From contig CAVXXM010000010.1 in assembly GCA_963765745.1 (NCBI GenBank), positions 62,001 to 126,000 of the forward strand: a stretch of 64,000 nucleotides of DNA. The letters are read 5' to 3'. Both the position numbers and the translations under genes were made by a program. Shown piece by piece: positions 29,509-39,154 of this stretch (its first letter is position 1; every line of letters starts with the position of its first letter). Source of the stretch: JAHFPN01 sp963765745. GTDB taxonomy: Bacteria > Pseudomonadota > Alphaproteobacteria > Rhizobiales > Xanthobacteraceae. The notes beneath the pieces were generated by a model. The model was not told the DNA's origin, did not search any database, and worked only from the letters and a program-made list of their open reading frames with translations.

Positions 29509-29861
29509 TTGAAGCGACTCTATCGCGCCACGCTCAACACCCTTCGTGGATTCGCCCACGCGTTTCGCAGCGAGCAGGCGTTCCGCCAGGAGGTGGCGCT
29601 CCTGCTTCTCGGGTTGCCCATTGGCATATTCGTGGCCCCGAGCGCGGCCTGGTACGTGGCCATGATCGGCGTCCTCCTCGTGTGATGGCGGTGGAGCTGC
29701 TCAACACCGCCATTGAAAAGCTCGCGGATCACGTCACGCCCGAACGGAACCCGAAGATAGGCGTGCTGAAGGACTACGGCTCGGCGGCCGTCTTCTGCGC
29801 CTTGTCGCTCGCCGCCCTCGTATGGATCGCGGCACTCGCCATTCGGCTGGGCCTGATCTGA
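29509..29861 (+). CDS. dgkA: Diacylglycerol kinase, DgkA type (one frameshift)
   Basis: Small integral membrane kinase that phosphorylates diacylglycerol to phosphatidic acid. It shows RLYRATLNTLRGFAHAFRSEQAFRQEVAL, the hydrophobic helix LLLLGLPIGIFVAPSAAW, the catalytic VELLNTAIEKLADHV and the last helix AVFCALSLAALVWIAALAI. A base is missing near 29683 (VLLV-LMAVELLN). The TTG at 29509 gives the family length of about 117 residues; the true start is unclear because the frame is open back into the cupin gene. Confidence 0.87.
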
Positions 29862-30020
29862 AGGGATTGCGGCCTTTCGCATAACCCACCGGCCAGGGCG
29901 GGCAGCGGCGACCGACCCCGACTTGCCGCTCCAAAACGGGCCTCGAAGGTCCCGGAAAGGGTGCATCCGCCCGCTCGCCTGACATGGTCTTGCCAGAACA
30001 TTTTTTTTGATGACAGTATC

Positions 30021-31808
30021 ATGACGAGTGGTGACTACGGTCCGCAGCCCGATCGCCGCGGGACTTGTCTGGTCAGGGCGCGTACGCAGCCATGCTGCCC
30101 GCTGTTTCCTTCACCGAAAGCCGTCCTGCCTCCGCCGGGGCCGCCAAACGTTACGTCGCGCATCGCCATCATCGCGGCCCTGCACCTGGCGGCCTTCGCT
30201 CATCATGCTCTGGTCCGAGAACCGACTACTGGTCGCAAAGCAGCCTTCGTCCTCACCTGGGGCTTCCTGAATTTCGCCTGGCTTGCGGTGTTGCGCCGCC
30301 CGTCGCTCGCCGCCGCGTTGTCGCTGGCGATGATCGCCGTCCTGATTCTGCTTGTCGCGACTCAAGCACGACGTCTTGTTCATGACGGCCAATTTCGTCG
30401 ACGTCATGATCGTCGACGACGATACGATCTCCTTCCTGTTGACGGTTTTCCCGAGCCTCGGCGCCGATGGTCGGCATCGCGTCTTGTTGCTGGCGGTGCC
30501 GGCCCTGGTCCTGGTCTGGCGGTTCGACCACTTCTCGATCCGGCTGCGCACCGCGTCGCTCGGCTGTGCGGTATGCTTGGTCGGGCTCTCGCGGCCTGTC
30601 CTTCGCCGTGCCGATCGATCGCGACGACAATTCTCGAACGACAACTACGTATCCAAGTTCGCGCGCTTCGGCGGCGGTCACGATCACGGACCTCTTGACG
30701 CGGGGAGTGATCGAATCCGAGCCGCGGTCGTACGGAGCGGTTGAAGCCGGCCGTCGACGATCGCTGCCAGCCGAAGCACAAGCCGCCGCACATCGTCATG
30801 GTGCTCGACGAGTCGAGCTTCGACATCACGCGCGGCGCCCGGCATCAAGGTGCCGCCGGGCTACGGCGCCACTTCCGTTCGTTCGACGGCAAGGCGCGCA
30901 CCTTCCTGGTCGAGGGCGCCGGCGGCCCGACCTGGTACACCGAGTACAACGTGCTGTCGGGGCTGTCGGCGCGCTCCTACGGCCGCTTCGCCGACTTCGT
31001 CACCCGCATCGCCGCCGGGCGGGTCGAGCGCGGGCTGCCGCACGCGCTGCGCCGCTGCGGCTACAAAACCTTCAGCCTCTATCCGGGATGGGCGAGTTCC
31101 TCGGCGCCCGCAACTTCCAGACCACGACCGGCATCGAGCATTTCCTCGACGCGCAAGCGACTGCGGCACGCTCGACGTCGAGCCCGACAGTTTCTACTTC
31201 GACCCGGCGCGCGGCTGATCGAGCGCGAGCGCGGCACGGCGCCGCTGTTCCTCTTCGTCTATACCATGGCCAACCACTTCCCCTGGAATCACCGCTTCCG
31301 GCCCGAGCTGACGCCGGAATGGCGCGATCCCGGCAACGCCGCCGAGGTCGACGAATATCTGCGCCGGCAGGCTATGAGCGAGCGCGACTACGCGCGAATT
31401 CGTCGCGCGGCTGAAGCGCGAATTTCCCGGGCGAGTCGTTCCTGCTGGTGCGCTTCGGCGATCACCAGCCGGCATTTCGCCAAGCAGATCATCGATCCGG
31501 CGCTCGACGATGCCGCGATCGCGCAGCGCATCGCGCATACGATCCGCGCTACTTCACCACCTATTACGCCATCGACGCCATCAATTTCACGCCGGCCGAC
31601 CTGTCCTCGGCGCTCGACACGCTCGATGCGCCCTATCTGCCGCTGGTCGTGCAGGAGGCGGCCGGGCTTGCCGCTCGATCCGTCCTTCGCCGAGCAGAAG
31701 AAAATCCTGCAGCGCTGCCACGGGCTGTTCTACCGCTGCGCCGACGGCGCCGAGGCGCGGCGCTTCAACCGGCTGCTGATCGACGCCGGACTGATCAAGG
31801 GATTGTAA
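30021..31808 (+). CDS. Membrane-bound sulfatase / phosphoglycerol-transferase family protein (many frameshifts)
   Basis: Reconstructed as about 590 residues: several N-terminal membrane helices (AFVLTWGFLNFAWLAVL, SLAAALSLAMIAVLILL) followed by an extracytoplasmic alkaline-phosphatase-fold domain of the LTA-synthase/MdoB/EptA type. Active-site segments are VMVLDESSFD, FLFVYTMANHFPWNH and RFGDHQPAF, and it ends in a domain that lacks extra cysteines. It probably transfers a phospho-substituent onto an envelope glycan or lipid. Roughly ten single-base shifts occur; the ATG at 30021 is tentative because the first 30 codons are also disturbed. Confidence 0.75.
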
Positions 31809-31918
31809 GAAGTCCGGGGAGAGCGGGAGAAATCGCGGCGCTGCAGTGGCCGCTCTTGCGACAATCCTATCGTGATTGAGTAGGTTACTCACAGCAGGAA
31901 AGCAGCAAGGGGGACGCT

Positions 31919-33174
31919 TTGCTCACCTCAGCCCGAAACGAATTGCTGGTGCGCGTCGGCCCGGGCACGCCGATGGGCGATCTGTTGCGCCGCTATTGGC
32001 ATCCGATCGGCGGCGCGAGCGAGCTCGACGAGCAATCCGATCAAGCCGATCCGGCTGATCGGCGAGGACCTGGTGCTCTACAAGGACCTCGGCGGCACGC
32101 TACGGCCTGGTCGACCGCCATTGCCCGCACCGCCGCGCCGATCTGTCCTACGGCTGGGTCGAGGAGAGCGGCATCCGCTGCAGCTATCACGGCTGGCTGC
32201 TACGACGAGACCGGCCGCTGCATCGAGCAGCCCTATCGAGGACACCGCCGATCCCGAAGCCGTCGAAGGCCGGCTGCGACGATCAAGGCCTATCCGGTGC
32301 GCGAGATGGCGGGGCTGCTGTGGGCCTACATGGGCCCGCAGCCGGCGCCGGAACTGCCGGTGTGGGAGCCGTTCACCTGGGAGAACGGCTTTCGCGAGAT
32401 CGTGATCGCCGACGTGCCCTGCAATTGGTTCCAGTGCCAGGAGAACTCGATCGACCCGGTGCATTTCGAATGGATGCACGACAACTGGAGCGAACCGCAT
32501 GCGCGGCGACGACGGCCAACGCGCCCAAGCACCTGAAGCTGGAGTTCGAGGAGTTCGAGCACGGCTTCATCTACAAGCGCGTGCGCGAGGGCCAGAGCGA
32601 GCAGGACCGCTACTGGACCGTCGGCCGCGTCGCCTGTGGCCGAACGGCTTCTTTCTCGGCGGCCATTTCGAATGGCGCGTGCCGGTCGACGACGAGAACA
32701 CGCTGTCGGTGGCTGGTTCTTCGTCCGCGTGCCGAAGGGCCGCGAGCCCTACGTGCAGAACAGCGTCCCGACCTGGACGAGCCCGATCAGGGACGACGAC
32801 GGCCGCTGGATCACCAGCCACGTCATCAACCAGGACATCGTCGCCTGGGTCGGGCAGGGCGCGATCGCCGACCGCACCAAGGAGAACCTGGGCTCGAGCG
32901 ACCGCGGCATCGCGATGATGCGCCAGCGCTTCTTCGAGGAGCTGGAGGCGATCGAGGCCGGGCCGCGATCCCGAAGGGCGTGATCCGCGATCCGAAGGCG
33001 GCGGCTCATCGAACTGCCCGACATGGCGCGCGAGATCAACACGAAGGCATTCCGCTCGAGGAATTCCAGAACGATCCGCTGCTGCAGGCGCGCCTCAAGG
33101 AATTCCGCCAGCACGACGGCCAGCCGCCCGAGATGCGCCGCGCGTTCGAAGAGGCGATGGGGATCGCGCGGTAG
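31919..33174 (+). CDS. Rieske aromatic-ring-hydroxylating oxygenase, alpha subunit (several frameshifts)
   Basis: About 415 residues after repair. The Rieske 2Fe-2S motif is present as CPHRRADLSYG...CSYHGW and the catalytic mononuclear-iron motif as NSIDPVHFEWMHD (D-x2-H-x4-H). The N-terminus reads ELLVRVGPGTPMGDLLRRYWHP, as in phthalate/vanillate-type single-component-like oxygenases, and the C-terminus ends EEAMGIAR. A TTG start at 31919 follows AAGGGGGACG. Single-base shifts occur near 32038, 32098, 32200, 32240, 32508, 32637, 32712, 32962 and 33050. A reductase partner is not adjacent and the aromatic substrate is unknown. Confidence 0.85.
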
Positions 33175-33191
33175 GCGGCGCTTGGCGATCT

Positions 33192-34555
33192 CTAGACCGC
33201 CACCCGCTGCAGGAAATTGTCGATATTCTCGCGCAGCTTGGCGGTGGCGGTCTCGACCGTCTGCGAGGCCATCAGCACCGACTTTGCCGAGTTCTGCGTC
33301 TGGCTGGCCGTGCCGGCGACGCGGTCGAGCACGGAGACGATCGCGCGCGTTCCATTGGCGGCGCTGGCGACGTTATGCGGAAATCTCGCCGGTCGCCGCA
33401 TTCTGCTCCTCGAGCGAGGCGGCCACCATCGAGGTGCAGCGGTCGATCTCCTGCATGCGGTCGGCGTTGCGGCGGATCGCCGCCACCGCGTCGCCGGTCG
33501 AGGTCTGCACCGCCGCGATCTGCGCCGCGATGTGCTCGGTGGCATTGGCGGTCTGCACCGCCAGCGACTTCACCTCCGAGGCGACCACGGCGAAGCCGCG
33601 CCCGGCCTCGCCGGCGCGCGCCGCTTCGATCGTGGCGTTGAGCGCGAGCAGGTTGGTCTGCCCGGCGATCTCGCGGATCAGATTGACCACTTCGCCGATC
33701 TCCTGCGCGGCCTGGGCGAGGTGGCCGATGTCCTGTTGGTGGTATGCGCGTCGGTCGACCGCGACGCGCACCAGCTCGGTGGCCTGGCGGAGCTGCTGGC
33801 TGATCTCGGCGATCGACTGGGTCAGCTCCTCGGCGGCGGCGGCCGCGGCGCCGACATTGCCGGACGCCTCGTTGAGGTGCGCACGGCGCCGCTGGCGCTC
33901 TCGGCGGTCTCGGTGGATGATTGCGCGAGCGAGCGGCGGTCGAGCGCATCGCGCGGCGCTGTCGCCCACCGGCCGCAGCACGGTCTCGACGCTTTCGCGG
34001 AAGGCGAGATCGCGGCGTCGACGCGGCGCCGCGGCGCTCCTTGCTCGGCGAGCGAATTGCGCTGTTGCTTCGGCGAGCAGGCGTTCGGTGATGTCCTCAT
34101 GGGTGCCGACCCAGTAGCCGGTGCCGGGAATCGGGCGATTGATCACCGAGATCGAGCGTCCGTCCGGCGTCTGCCGACGAGTTCACCGCTTTGCCCTGCG
34201 CCACCGCGGTCAGAATTTCTGGCGATATTCCTCCGGGTCGCGCGCGATGCTTCCGGTCTCGAAGCGGTGGCGGATGACGTCGATCAGCTTGGCGCCGGGC
34301 TTCACGATGTCGGGCGACAGGCCGTACATTTTCAGATAGCGCTCGTTGCACACGACCAGCCGCTCGGCGGCGTCGAACATCAAGAGGCCTTGCGAGATGT
34401 TGTTGATCGCCATGTCGAGCAAGGCGCTGCGGCGATGGCGCGCGACGCGGACGAAGCAGCAGCGCGAGGAGCGCGGCGGCAAGGATGACGCCGCCGGCGA
34501 CAAGGAGATTGTGCCAGTCGAGATCGACGGCGACGCCGGTCAGATCCGAGATCAT
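33192..34555 (-). CDS. Methyl-accepting chemotaxis protein with PAS domains (many frameshifts)
   Basis: About 450 residues after repair. An N-terminal membrane helix (LLVAGGVILAAALLALLL) is followed by a PAS domain (DMAINNISQGLLMFDAAERLVVCN, SPDIVKPGAKLID), a second PAS/PAC segment (GTGYWVGTHEDITERLLAEA), and the signalling domain with the hairpin tip IAGQTNLLALNATIEAARAGEAGRGFAVVASEVK. No HAMP domain is evident. Sensing would be cytoplasmic via PAS. Shifts occur throughout (for example near 33376, 33746, 33887, 34175 and 34450). It is convergent with the Rieske gene. Confidence 0.85.
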
Positions 34556-34669
34556 TTCGGCGCGAGCTCGGCCCCGGAAACAGGGGTAAGCCGTACGCTA
34601 GGCCGCAATGATTTCTTAAGGATTAACCACGCCGAGGCCCGGTTTGCCTCGCGCGGCGCGGCGGCGATT

Positions 34670-34894
34670 CTAGCGCGCCCTCGGATCCAGAATCGACCAC
34701 ACCGGAGAGCCGAACAGGGCGTCGAGCTGGATCGTGAAACTGCGCAGGAACGCGGGCGCGGCGTCGCTGTAGCCATAGGCCATCAGCACGAAGACGAGCA
34801 GCGGAATGGCGATGATCCAGAGCGTCGCCTTGATCAGGCGCGACTGGGTCTCTGCAACCTGCTTCGGATTTGGCGGAGGTGTGTAGCGGCTCAC
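34670..34894 (-). CDS. Small inner-membrane protein
   Basis: A 74-residue protein with one hydrophobic helix (LWIIAIPLLVFVLMAYGY) between a Pro/Asn-rich cytoplasmic N-terminus (RYTPPPNPKQVAETQSRLIK) and an amphipathic C-terminus ending SILDPRAR. No family known to me. It lies alone between the chemoreceptor gene and a palindromic repeat. Confidence 0.5.
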   Translation of the reverse strand: MSRYTPPPNPKQVAETQSRLIKATLWIIAIPLLVFVLMAYGYSDAAPAFLRSFTIQLDALFGSPVWSILDPRAR

Positions 34895-34910
34895 TGTATT
34901 GCCTCTGGTT

Positions 34911-35000
34911 CGTCATGCCCGGGCTTGACCCGGGCATCCATGCAGCTTCGGCCGCAAAGAACGGCCGTATGGATTGCCGGGTCAAGCCCGGCAATGACGG
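34911..35000. repeat. Palindromic intergenic repeat, type 1
   Basis: Two imperfectly complementary arms: 34911-34941 (CGTCATGCCCGGGCTTGACC onward) and 34969-34999 (ending CCGGCAATGACG), each itself containing a CCCGGG-cttg-ACCCGGG type hairpin. Followed at 35011-35030 by a CGCCCCGGAATGAC fragment identical to the right end of the type 2 repeats elsewhere in the window. Intergenic; no coding function. Confidence 0.85.
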
Positions 35001-35029
35001 ACTATTTCACGGCGCGCGCCCCGGAATGA

Positions 35030-36328
35030 CTAGTACTCATTCGCGATCGGCAGTTCCTCGGCCGGGAACAGCGAGATCACCACGCCGCCCTTGTCGGTGA
35101 CCACGATCTCCTCCTCGATGCGCGCGGCGGAGAAGCCGTCCTTGGCCGGGCAATAGGTCTCGAGCGCGAACACCATGCCGGTCTTGATCTCCATCGGATG
35201 CTCGAGCGACACCACGCGGCTGATGATCGGCCGCTCGTGCAGCGCGAGCCCGAGCCCGTGGCCGAATTGCAGGCCGAAGGCGGCGAGCTCATTGGGGAAG
35301 CCGAAGTCGGTGGCCTTGGGCCACACGCTCGCGACCTTGTCGGTCGAGACGCCGGGCTTGATCAGCGCGATGGCGTTATCGAGCCACTCGCGGCACTGCT
35401 TGTAGGCGTCGCGCTGCGCGTCGGTAGCGCGGCCGACATTGAAGGTGCGGTAGTAGCAGGTGCGATAGCCGACATAGCTCTGCAGCACGTCGAAGAAGGC
35501 CTGGTCGCCCGGCCGGATCATGCGGTCGGTGAAATTGTGCGGGTGCGGGTTGCAGCGCTCGCCGGAAATGGCGTTGATCGCCTCGACGTCGTCGGAGCCG
35601 TTCTCGTAGAGGAAGCGGTTGGCGTTGGCGACGATGGTGGATTCCTTCACGCCCGGCTTCAGCTCCTCGTAGATCTGGTGATAGACGCCGTCGACCATGG
35701 CGGCGGCGCGCGTGAGCAGCGCGATCTCGTCGATGTTCTTGATCTCGCGCGCCTCCAGCATGACCTGCTGGCCGTCCTTGATCTTCAGCCCGGCCTTTTC
35801 CAGCTCGAACATCATGGGCGGTTCGATGATGTCGACGCCGATCGGCATCTTGTCGACGCCGGCCTCGCGCAGCAGCGCGGCGATTTCCTCGGCGTGATAT
35901 TTCATCAGGCCGAAGCTGGGCGGCACGGTGCCGCGCAGGCCGACGAGGCCGGCCTTGCAATGCTCCTTCAGCAGCCACGGCGAATAGAGCTTGTGGTGCA
36001 CGGCGGCCGAGCCGAAGTCCCACAGGATCGGCTCCTGGCCTTTTGCGAGCAGCGCGAAACGGGCGAGCTTGTCGCGCTCCCATTCGCCGATCTTGGTCGC
36101 GGTGACGTAGCGGATGTTGTTGACGTCGAACAGCAGCAGCGCGCCGAGGTCGGAGCGCTCCAGCGCCTGGCGGGCGCGGGCGATGCGATAGCGGCGCATG
36201 CGGTCGAACTCGACGCGGCTTTCGAAGTCCACGCCCATGGTGCCCCAGGCCGGCAGATGCCGGTCCCAGCGGTAATGCGGGTCGAGGTCGTCGGCGTCGC
36301 TGCCGGGTTTTCTCACGATCTGGTCCAT
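35030..36328 (-). CDS. M24 (Xaa-Pro peptidase-like) family protein with altered metal site
   Basis: A 432-residue pita-bread-fold protein with an N-terminal creatinase-like domain and a C-terminal M24 domain. The first metal Asp is Asp280 (AFFDVL), but the position 11 residues later, normally the second Asp, is Cys291 (YRTCYYRTF). The His in GHGLGLALHERP and the Glu in LETYCP and RIEEEIVV are kept. It may be a peptidase with a modified metal site, or a non-peptidase M24 enzyme like DddP or creatinase. ATG at 36328. A palindromic repeat follows on each side of the gene. Confidence 0.88.
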   Translation of the reverse strand: MDQIVRKPGSDADDLDPHYRWDRHLPAWGTMGVDFESRVEFDRMRRYRIARARQALERSDLGALLLFDVNNIRYVTATKIGEWERDKLARFALLAKGQEPILWDFGSAAVHHKLYSPWLLKEHCKAGLVGLRGTVPPSFGLMKYHAEEIAALLREAGVDKMPIGVDIIEPPMMFELEKAGLKIKDGQQVMLEAREIKNIDEIALLTRAAAMVDGVYHQIYEELKPGVKESTIVANANRFLYENGSDDVEAINAISGERCNPHPHNFTDRMIRPGDQAFFDVLQSYVGYRTCYYRTFNVGRATDAQRDAYKQCREWLDNAIALIKPGVSTDKVASVWPKATDFGFPNELAAFGLQFGHGLGLALHERPIISRVVSLEHPMEIKTGMVFALETYCPAKDGFSAARIEEEIVVTDKGGVVISLFPAEELPIANEY

Positions 36329-36390
36329 GGCGGGCTCCTTCTACTGAATTCTAGTGGCGTAAGAGAGACTATAGGCGCTTCATCCTCACT

Positions 36391-36511
36391 CGTCATTCCG
36401 GGACGGCGCGAAGCGCCGGACCCGGAATCCATAACCACCGTCGGTGAATATGGATTCCGGGCTCGCCACGCCTTCGCCCTTCGGGCTACGGCGGGCGCCC
36501 CGGAATGACGA
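36391..36511. repeat. Palindromic intergenic repeat, type 2
   Basis: Outer arms CGTCATTCCGGG / CCCCGGAATGACG and inner arms CCCGGAATCCATAACCACCG / GGTGAATATGGATTCCGGG enclose a short loop; a secondary hairpin CTTCGCCCTTCGGGC lies in the right half. Fills the gap between the M24 gene and the MetE-like gene. Confidence 0.88.
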
Positions 36512-36518
36512 GTAGGAA

Positions 36519-37690
36519 TCACGCCGCGCTCTTGCCCCAGAGGCGCTTGGAGGCAAGCTCCGCGCCCTGGCGGAGCGATTTCAGCTTCGGCCACACCACG
36601 CTCGGCACCACCCATTCGCGGCCGGCGAACGTGCCGAAGCCGCAATCGGTGGAGGCGATCACGCGCTCGCGGTCGCCGACCGCGCGCACCGCCTCTTCGA
36701 TGCGCATGGCGACCACCTCGGGGTGCTCGACGAAATTGCTGGTCGAGTCGACGACGCCGGGGACCAGGATCATGTCCTTGGGGAAGGGTTGGCGCTTGAA
36801 GGTCTGGTATTCGTGAGCGTGGCGCGGATTGGAGAATTCGATCGAGAGCGCGCCGACCTTGGCCTGGTAGATCGCGGGCAAGATCGCCGCGAGCGCCACG
36901 TCATAGATGTGCGGGCCTTCCCAGTTGCCCCAGCAGACGTGCAGGCGAATCCGGTCGCGCGGCAGGCCTTCGATCGCCTTGTTGATGGCGGCGACGTGGC
37001 GCTCGCACGCTTTCACGAAACTGGCCTCGGACTCGTCCTGATAGAACATGACGCGATCCATGGCGAGGTCGGGCGCGTCGATCTGGAGGATCAGCCCTTC
37101 TTTGACGATCTCGCGGTATTCCTTCGCGATCTCGCCGGCGAGGTGCATCAGATACGCCTCCTGCGAGGGGTAGAAGGCGTTGAGCAACGTGGTCGAGACG
37201 ATGCCGGGCGAGGGCGCGGTCATGAAGGTCTCGGCGAAGGATTTTCCCTCGGCCGCGACGACGCGCTTCACGCGGGCGATTTCTTCCTGGATCGGCGCAG
37301 GTCGTGGTAGCGCACGTCGGCGACCGCCTGCGGCGCGTTCTGGATGCGCGAGCGCTTGGGAAAACGGCGGCCGAACATTTCCACTAGCTCGGGGAACTCG
37401 ACGAAATCCTTGCCGGCCTTGCGCTTCGACTCGCCGGCATAGCCGGTCATGCGCTGGGCCATGTAGGTCTGGAAGGCGACGCGCTGCTGCTCGCCGTCGT
37501 TGCCGATGTCGATGCCGGCCTCGACCTGCTTCTTGACCACGTGCGCGACGGAGCGGTCCATCTCCGCGTCCATCGCCTGCTTGTCGATCTTCTCGCCGGC
37601 CTCGCGCTTGATCAAAAGATCGGTGAGCTCGGCGTTCCTCGGGAGACTCCCGACATGGGTGGTGAGGATGCGGTCGCGGCTCGTGATCAT
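36519..37690 (-). CDS. Short MetE-like cobalamin-independent methyltransferase (one frameshift)
   Basis: About 390 residues, corresponding to only the C-terminal catalytic barrel of MetE. Zinc ligands are visible: LHVCWGN (His and Cys), EFSNP (Glu) and STDCGFGTF (Cys). The N-terminus reads LTTHVGSLPRNAELTDLL. A G is missing near 37301, between YHDL and APIQEEIARVKR. Stand-alone MetE-core proteins transfer methyl groups in methionine or other thiol metabolism; the methyl donor is not known here. It follows a type 2 repeat and lies upstream of the M24 gene on the same strand. Confidence 0.87.
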
Positions 37691-37802
37691 GACGTTCTCC
37701 CGGCGGGCTTTTCGTCAGCAATGGTTTCACCCGATCGGCGCGCCCCGATCAAGCCTCGCGTGCATTCGTGGGCGGCATAGTCCGGATAACGGGTGGGACG
37801 GC

Positions 37803-39113
37803 CTACTTGGTCCCACTGCCGCGCCGGTTGGTGTCGCGGCGGCGGATCTGCCGCACCACCAGCGCCACGAGGACCACCACGATCGGTACTGTGAGCGCGG
37901 TGGCAAGCTCGACGTTGAGCCGAAAGCCCCAGCGGGCGTCGATGCCACCTTCGTGCAGGCCGTTAAAGAGATAATGCAGCAACCCGACCACATAATAGCT
38001 GATCGCCGCCACCGACAGGCCTTCCACGGTCCATTGCAGGCGCAGCTGCATCCGCGCGCGCTCGTTCATCGATTCCAGGAGATCGCGGTTTTGCTGCTCG
38101 AGCTCGACCTCGACGCGCGTGCGCAAGAGCTGCGCCGCGCGCGACAGCTTCTCGGAGAGCGCGGTCTGGCGCTCCTCGGTGGTGGTGCAGGTGCGCATGG
38201 CCGGGCCCATGCGGCGATCGAGGAACTGCGACCAGGTCGGAGAGCCGCCGACCGGCTGCTCGGCGATGGCCGCGAGCCGCGCGCGAACGATATCGTGGTA
38301 GGCGCGGCTGGCGCCGAAGCGGAACGAGGCCGCGGCGGCGTCGGCTTCGAGCTCGGCGGCGAGCGCGGTCAGCTCGTTCAGCAGCTCGCGATTGGCGCTG
38401 AGGCCCTCGGTGCGGCGCATGGCGTCGGTGAGTTCGCCGAGCCGCTTCTCGATCCGCTGCACCGCGGGCGCGATGCGTTGCGCCTCGGGCAGGCCGAGCA
38501 GCGCCAGCGTGCGGTAGGTTTCGATTTCGAGCAGCCGCTGCACCAGCGCGCCGGCGCGGTCGGCCTTGAGATCGCGGTCGATCACCAGGATGCGGATGAA
38601 GCCGCTGGCGTCGGGCTGGAAGTCGGTGGCGATGATGGCGGCGCCCTCGATCACCTTGCTGCGCGCCAGGCTTGCGCGGTCGAACAGCGCCTCGGCCGCG
38701 ATGCCGCCGCGCTCGTCGATCAGATGCAGGTCGAGCGCGACGAGCAGTGGCCCCGGCTGCGGCACGCTCGCCATCACGTTCGGGATCGCGCCGGCCGCGG
38801 GCTCGAACGGGACGGCGCCGGGCGCCGGCAACTCCCAGGTGTAAGTCGAGAACTCGGCGTGGTTCTCCCAGCGCAAGGTCGCCGGCCCGATCACCAGGCG
38901 ATGATGCTTGGCCGTTGGAGCAGGCGCAGTGGTGCCATTCAGCGCGCAGAACGACACGAGCGCCGCGCGCTCGGCTTGCGCTCCTGCGGCGTCGATCAAA
39001 AAGCCGAAATGCAGGATGCGCCGCGGGGTCTCGATCGGCGTGAACGGCCGCGCGTGCAGCTCGCCGAGCACGGCGGCGCGCAACGGATGATCGGCCAGCG
39101 CCCCGCCGCCCAT
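37803..39113 (-). CDS. DUF3422 family membrane protein
   Basis: A 436-residue protein starting at ATG 39113 (MGGGALADHPLRAAVLGELHARPF), a sequence typical of DUF3422; GTG at 39134 is an alternative. A cytoplasmic helical region with regularly spaced Glu/Arg (LRTRVEVELEQQNRDLLESM) is followed by two C-terminal membrane helices (LSVAAISYYVVGLLHYLF, ATALTVPIVVVLVALVV). The function is unknown. It lies 41 bases after the lldD-type gene on the same strand and is probably co-transcribed with it. Confidence 0.85.
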   Translation of the reverse strand: MGGGALADHPLRAAVLGELHARPFTPIETPRRILHFGFLIDAAGAQAERAALVSFCALNGTTAPAPTAKHHRLVIGPATLRWENHAEFSTYTWELPAPGAVPFEPAAGAIPNVMASVPQPGPLLVALDLHLIDERGGIAAEALFDRASLARSKVIEGAAIIATDFQPDASGFIRILVIDRDLKADRAGALVQRLLEIETYRTLALLGLPEAQRIAPAVQRIEKRLGELTDAMRRTEGLSANRELLNELTALAAELEADAAAASFRFGASRAYHDIVRARLAAIAEQPVGGSPTWSQFLDRRMGPAMRTCTTTEERQTALSEKLSRAAQLLRTRVEVELEQQNRDLLESMNERARMQLRLQWTVEGLSVAAISYYVVGLLHYLFNGLHEGGIDARWGFRLNVELATALTVPIVVVLVALVVRQIRRRDTNRRGSGTK

Positions 39114-39154
39114 CGTGACGTTTTTGCTGCTCACGGATCTTGATCTCCGGTCCT

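Noticed and set aside
37700..37800. A SAM-type riboswitch upstream of the MetE-like gene
   Set aside because: I looked for the SAM-II consensus in the 110 bases upstream on the minus strand and saw neither its conserved core nor pseudoknot pairing.
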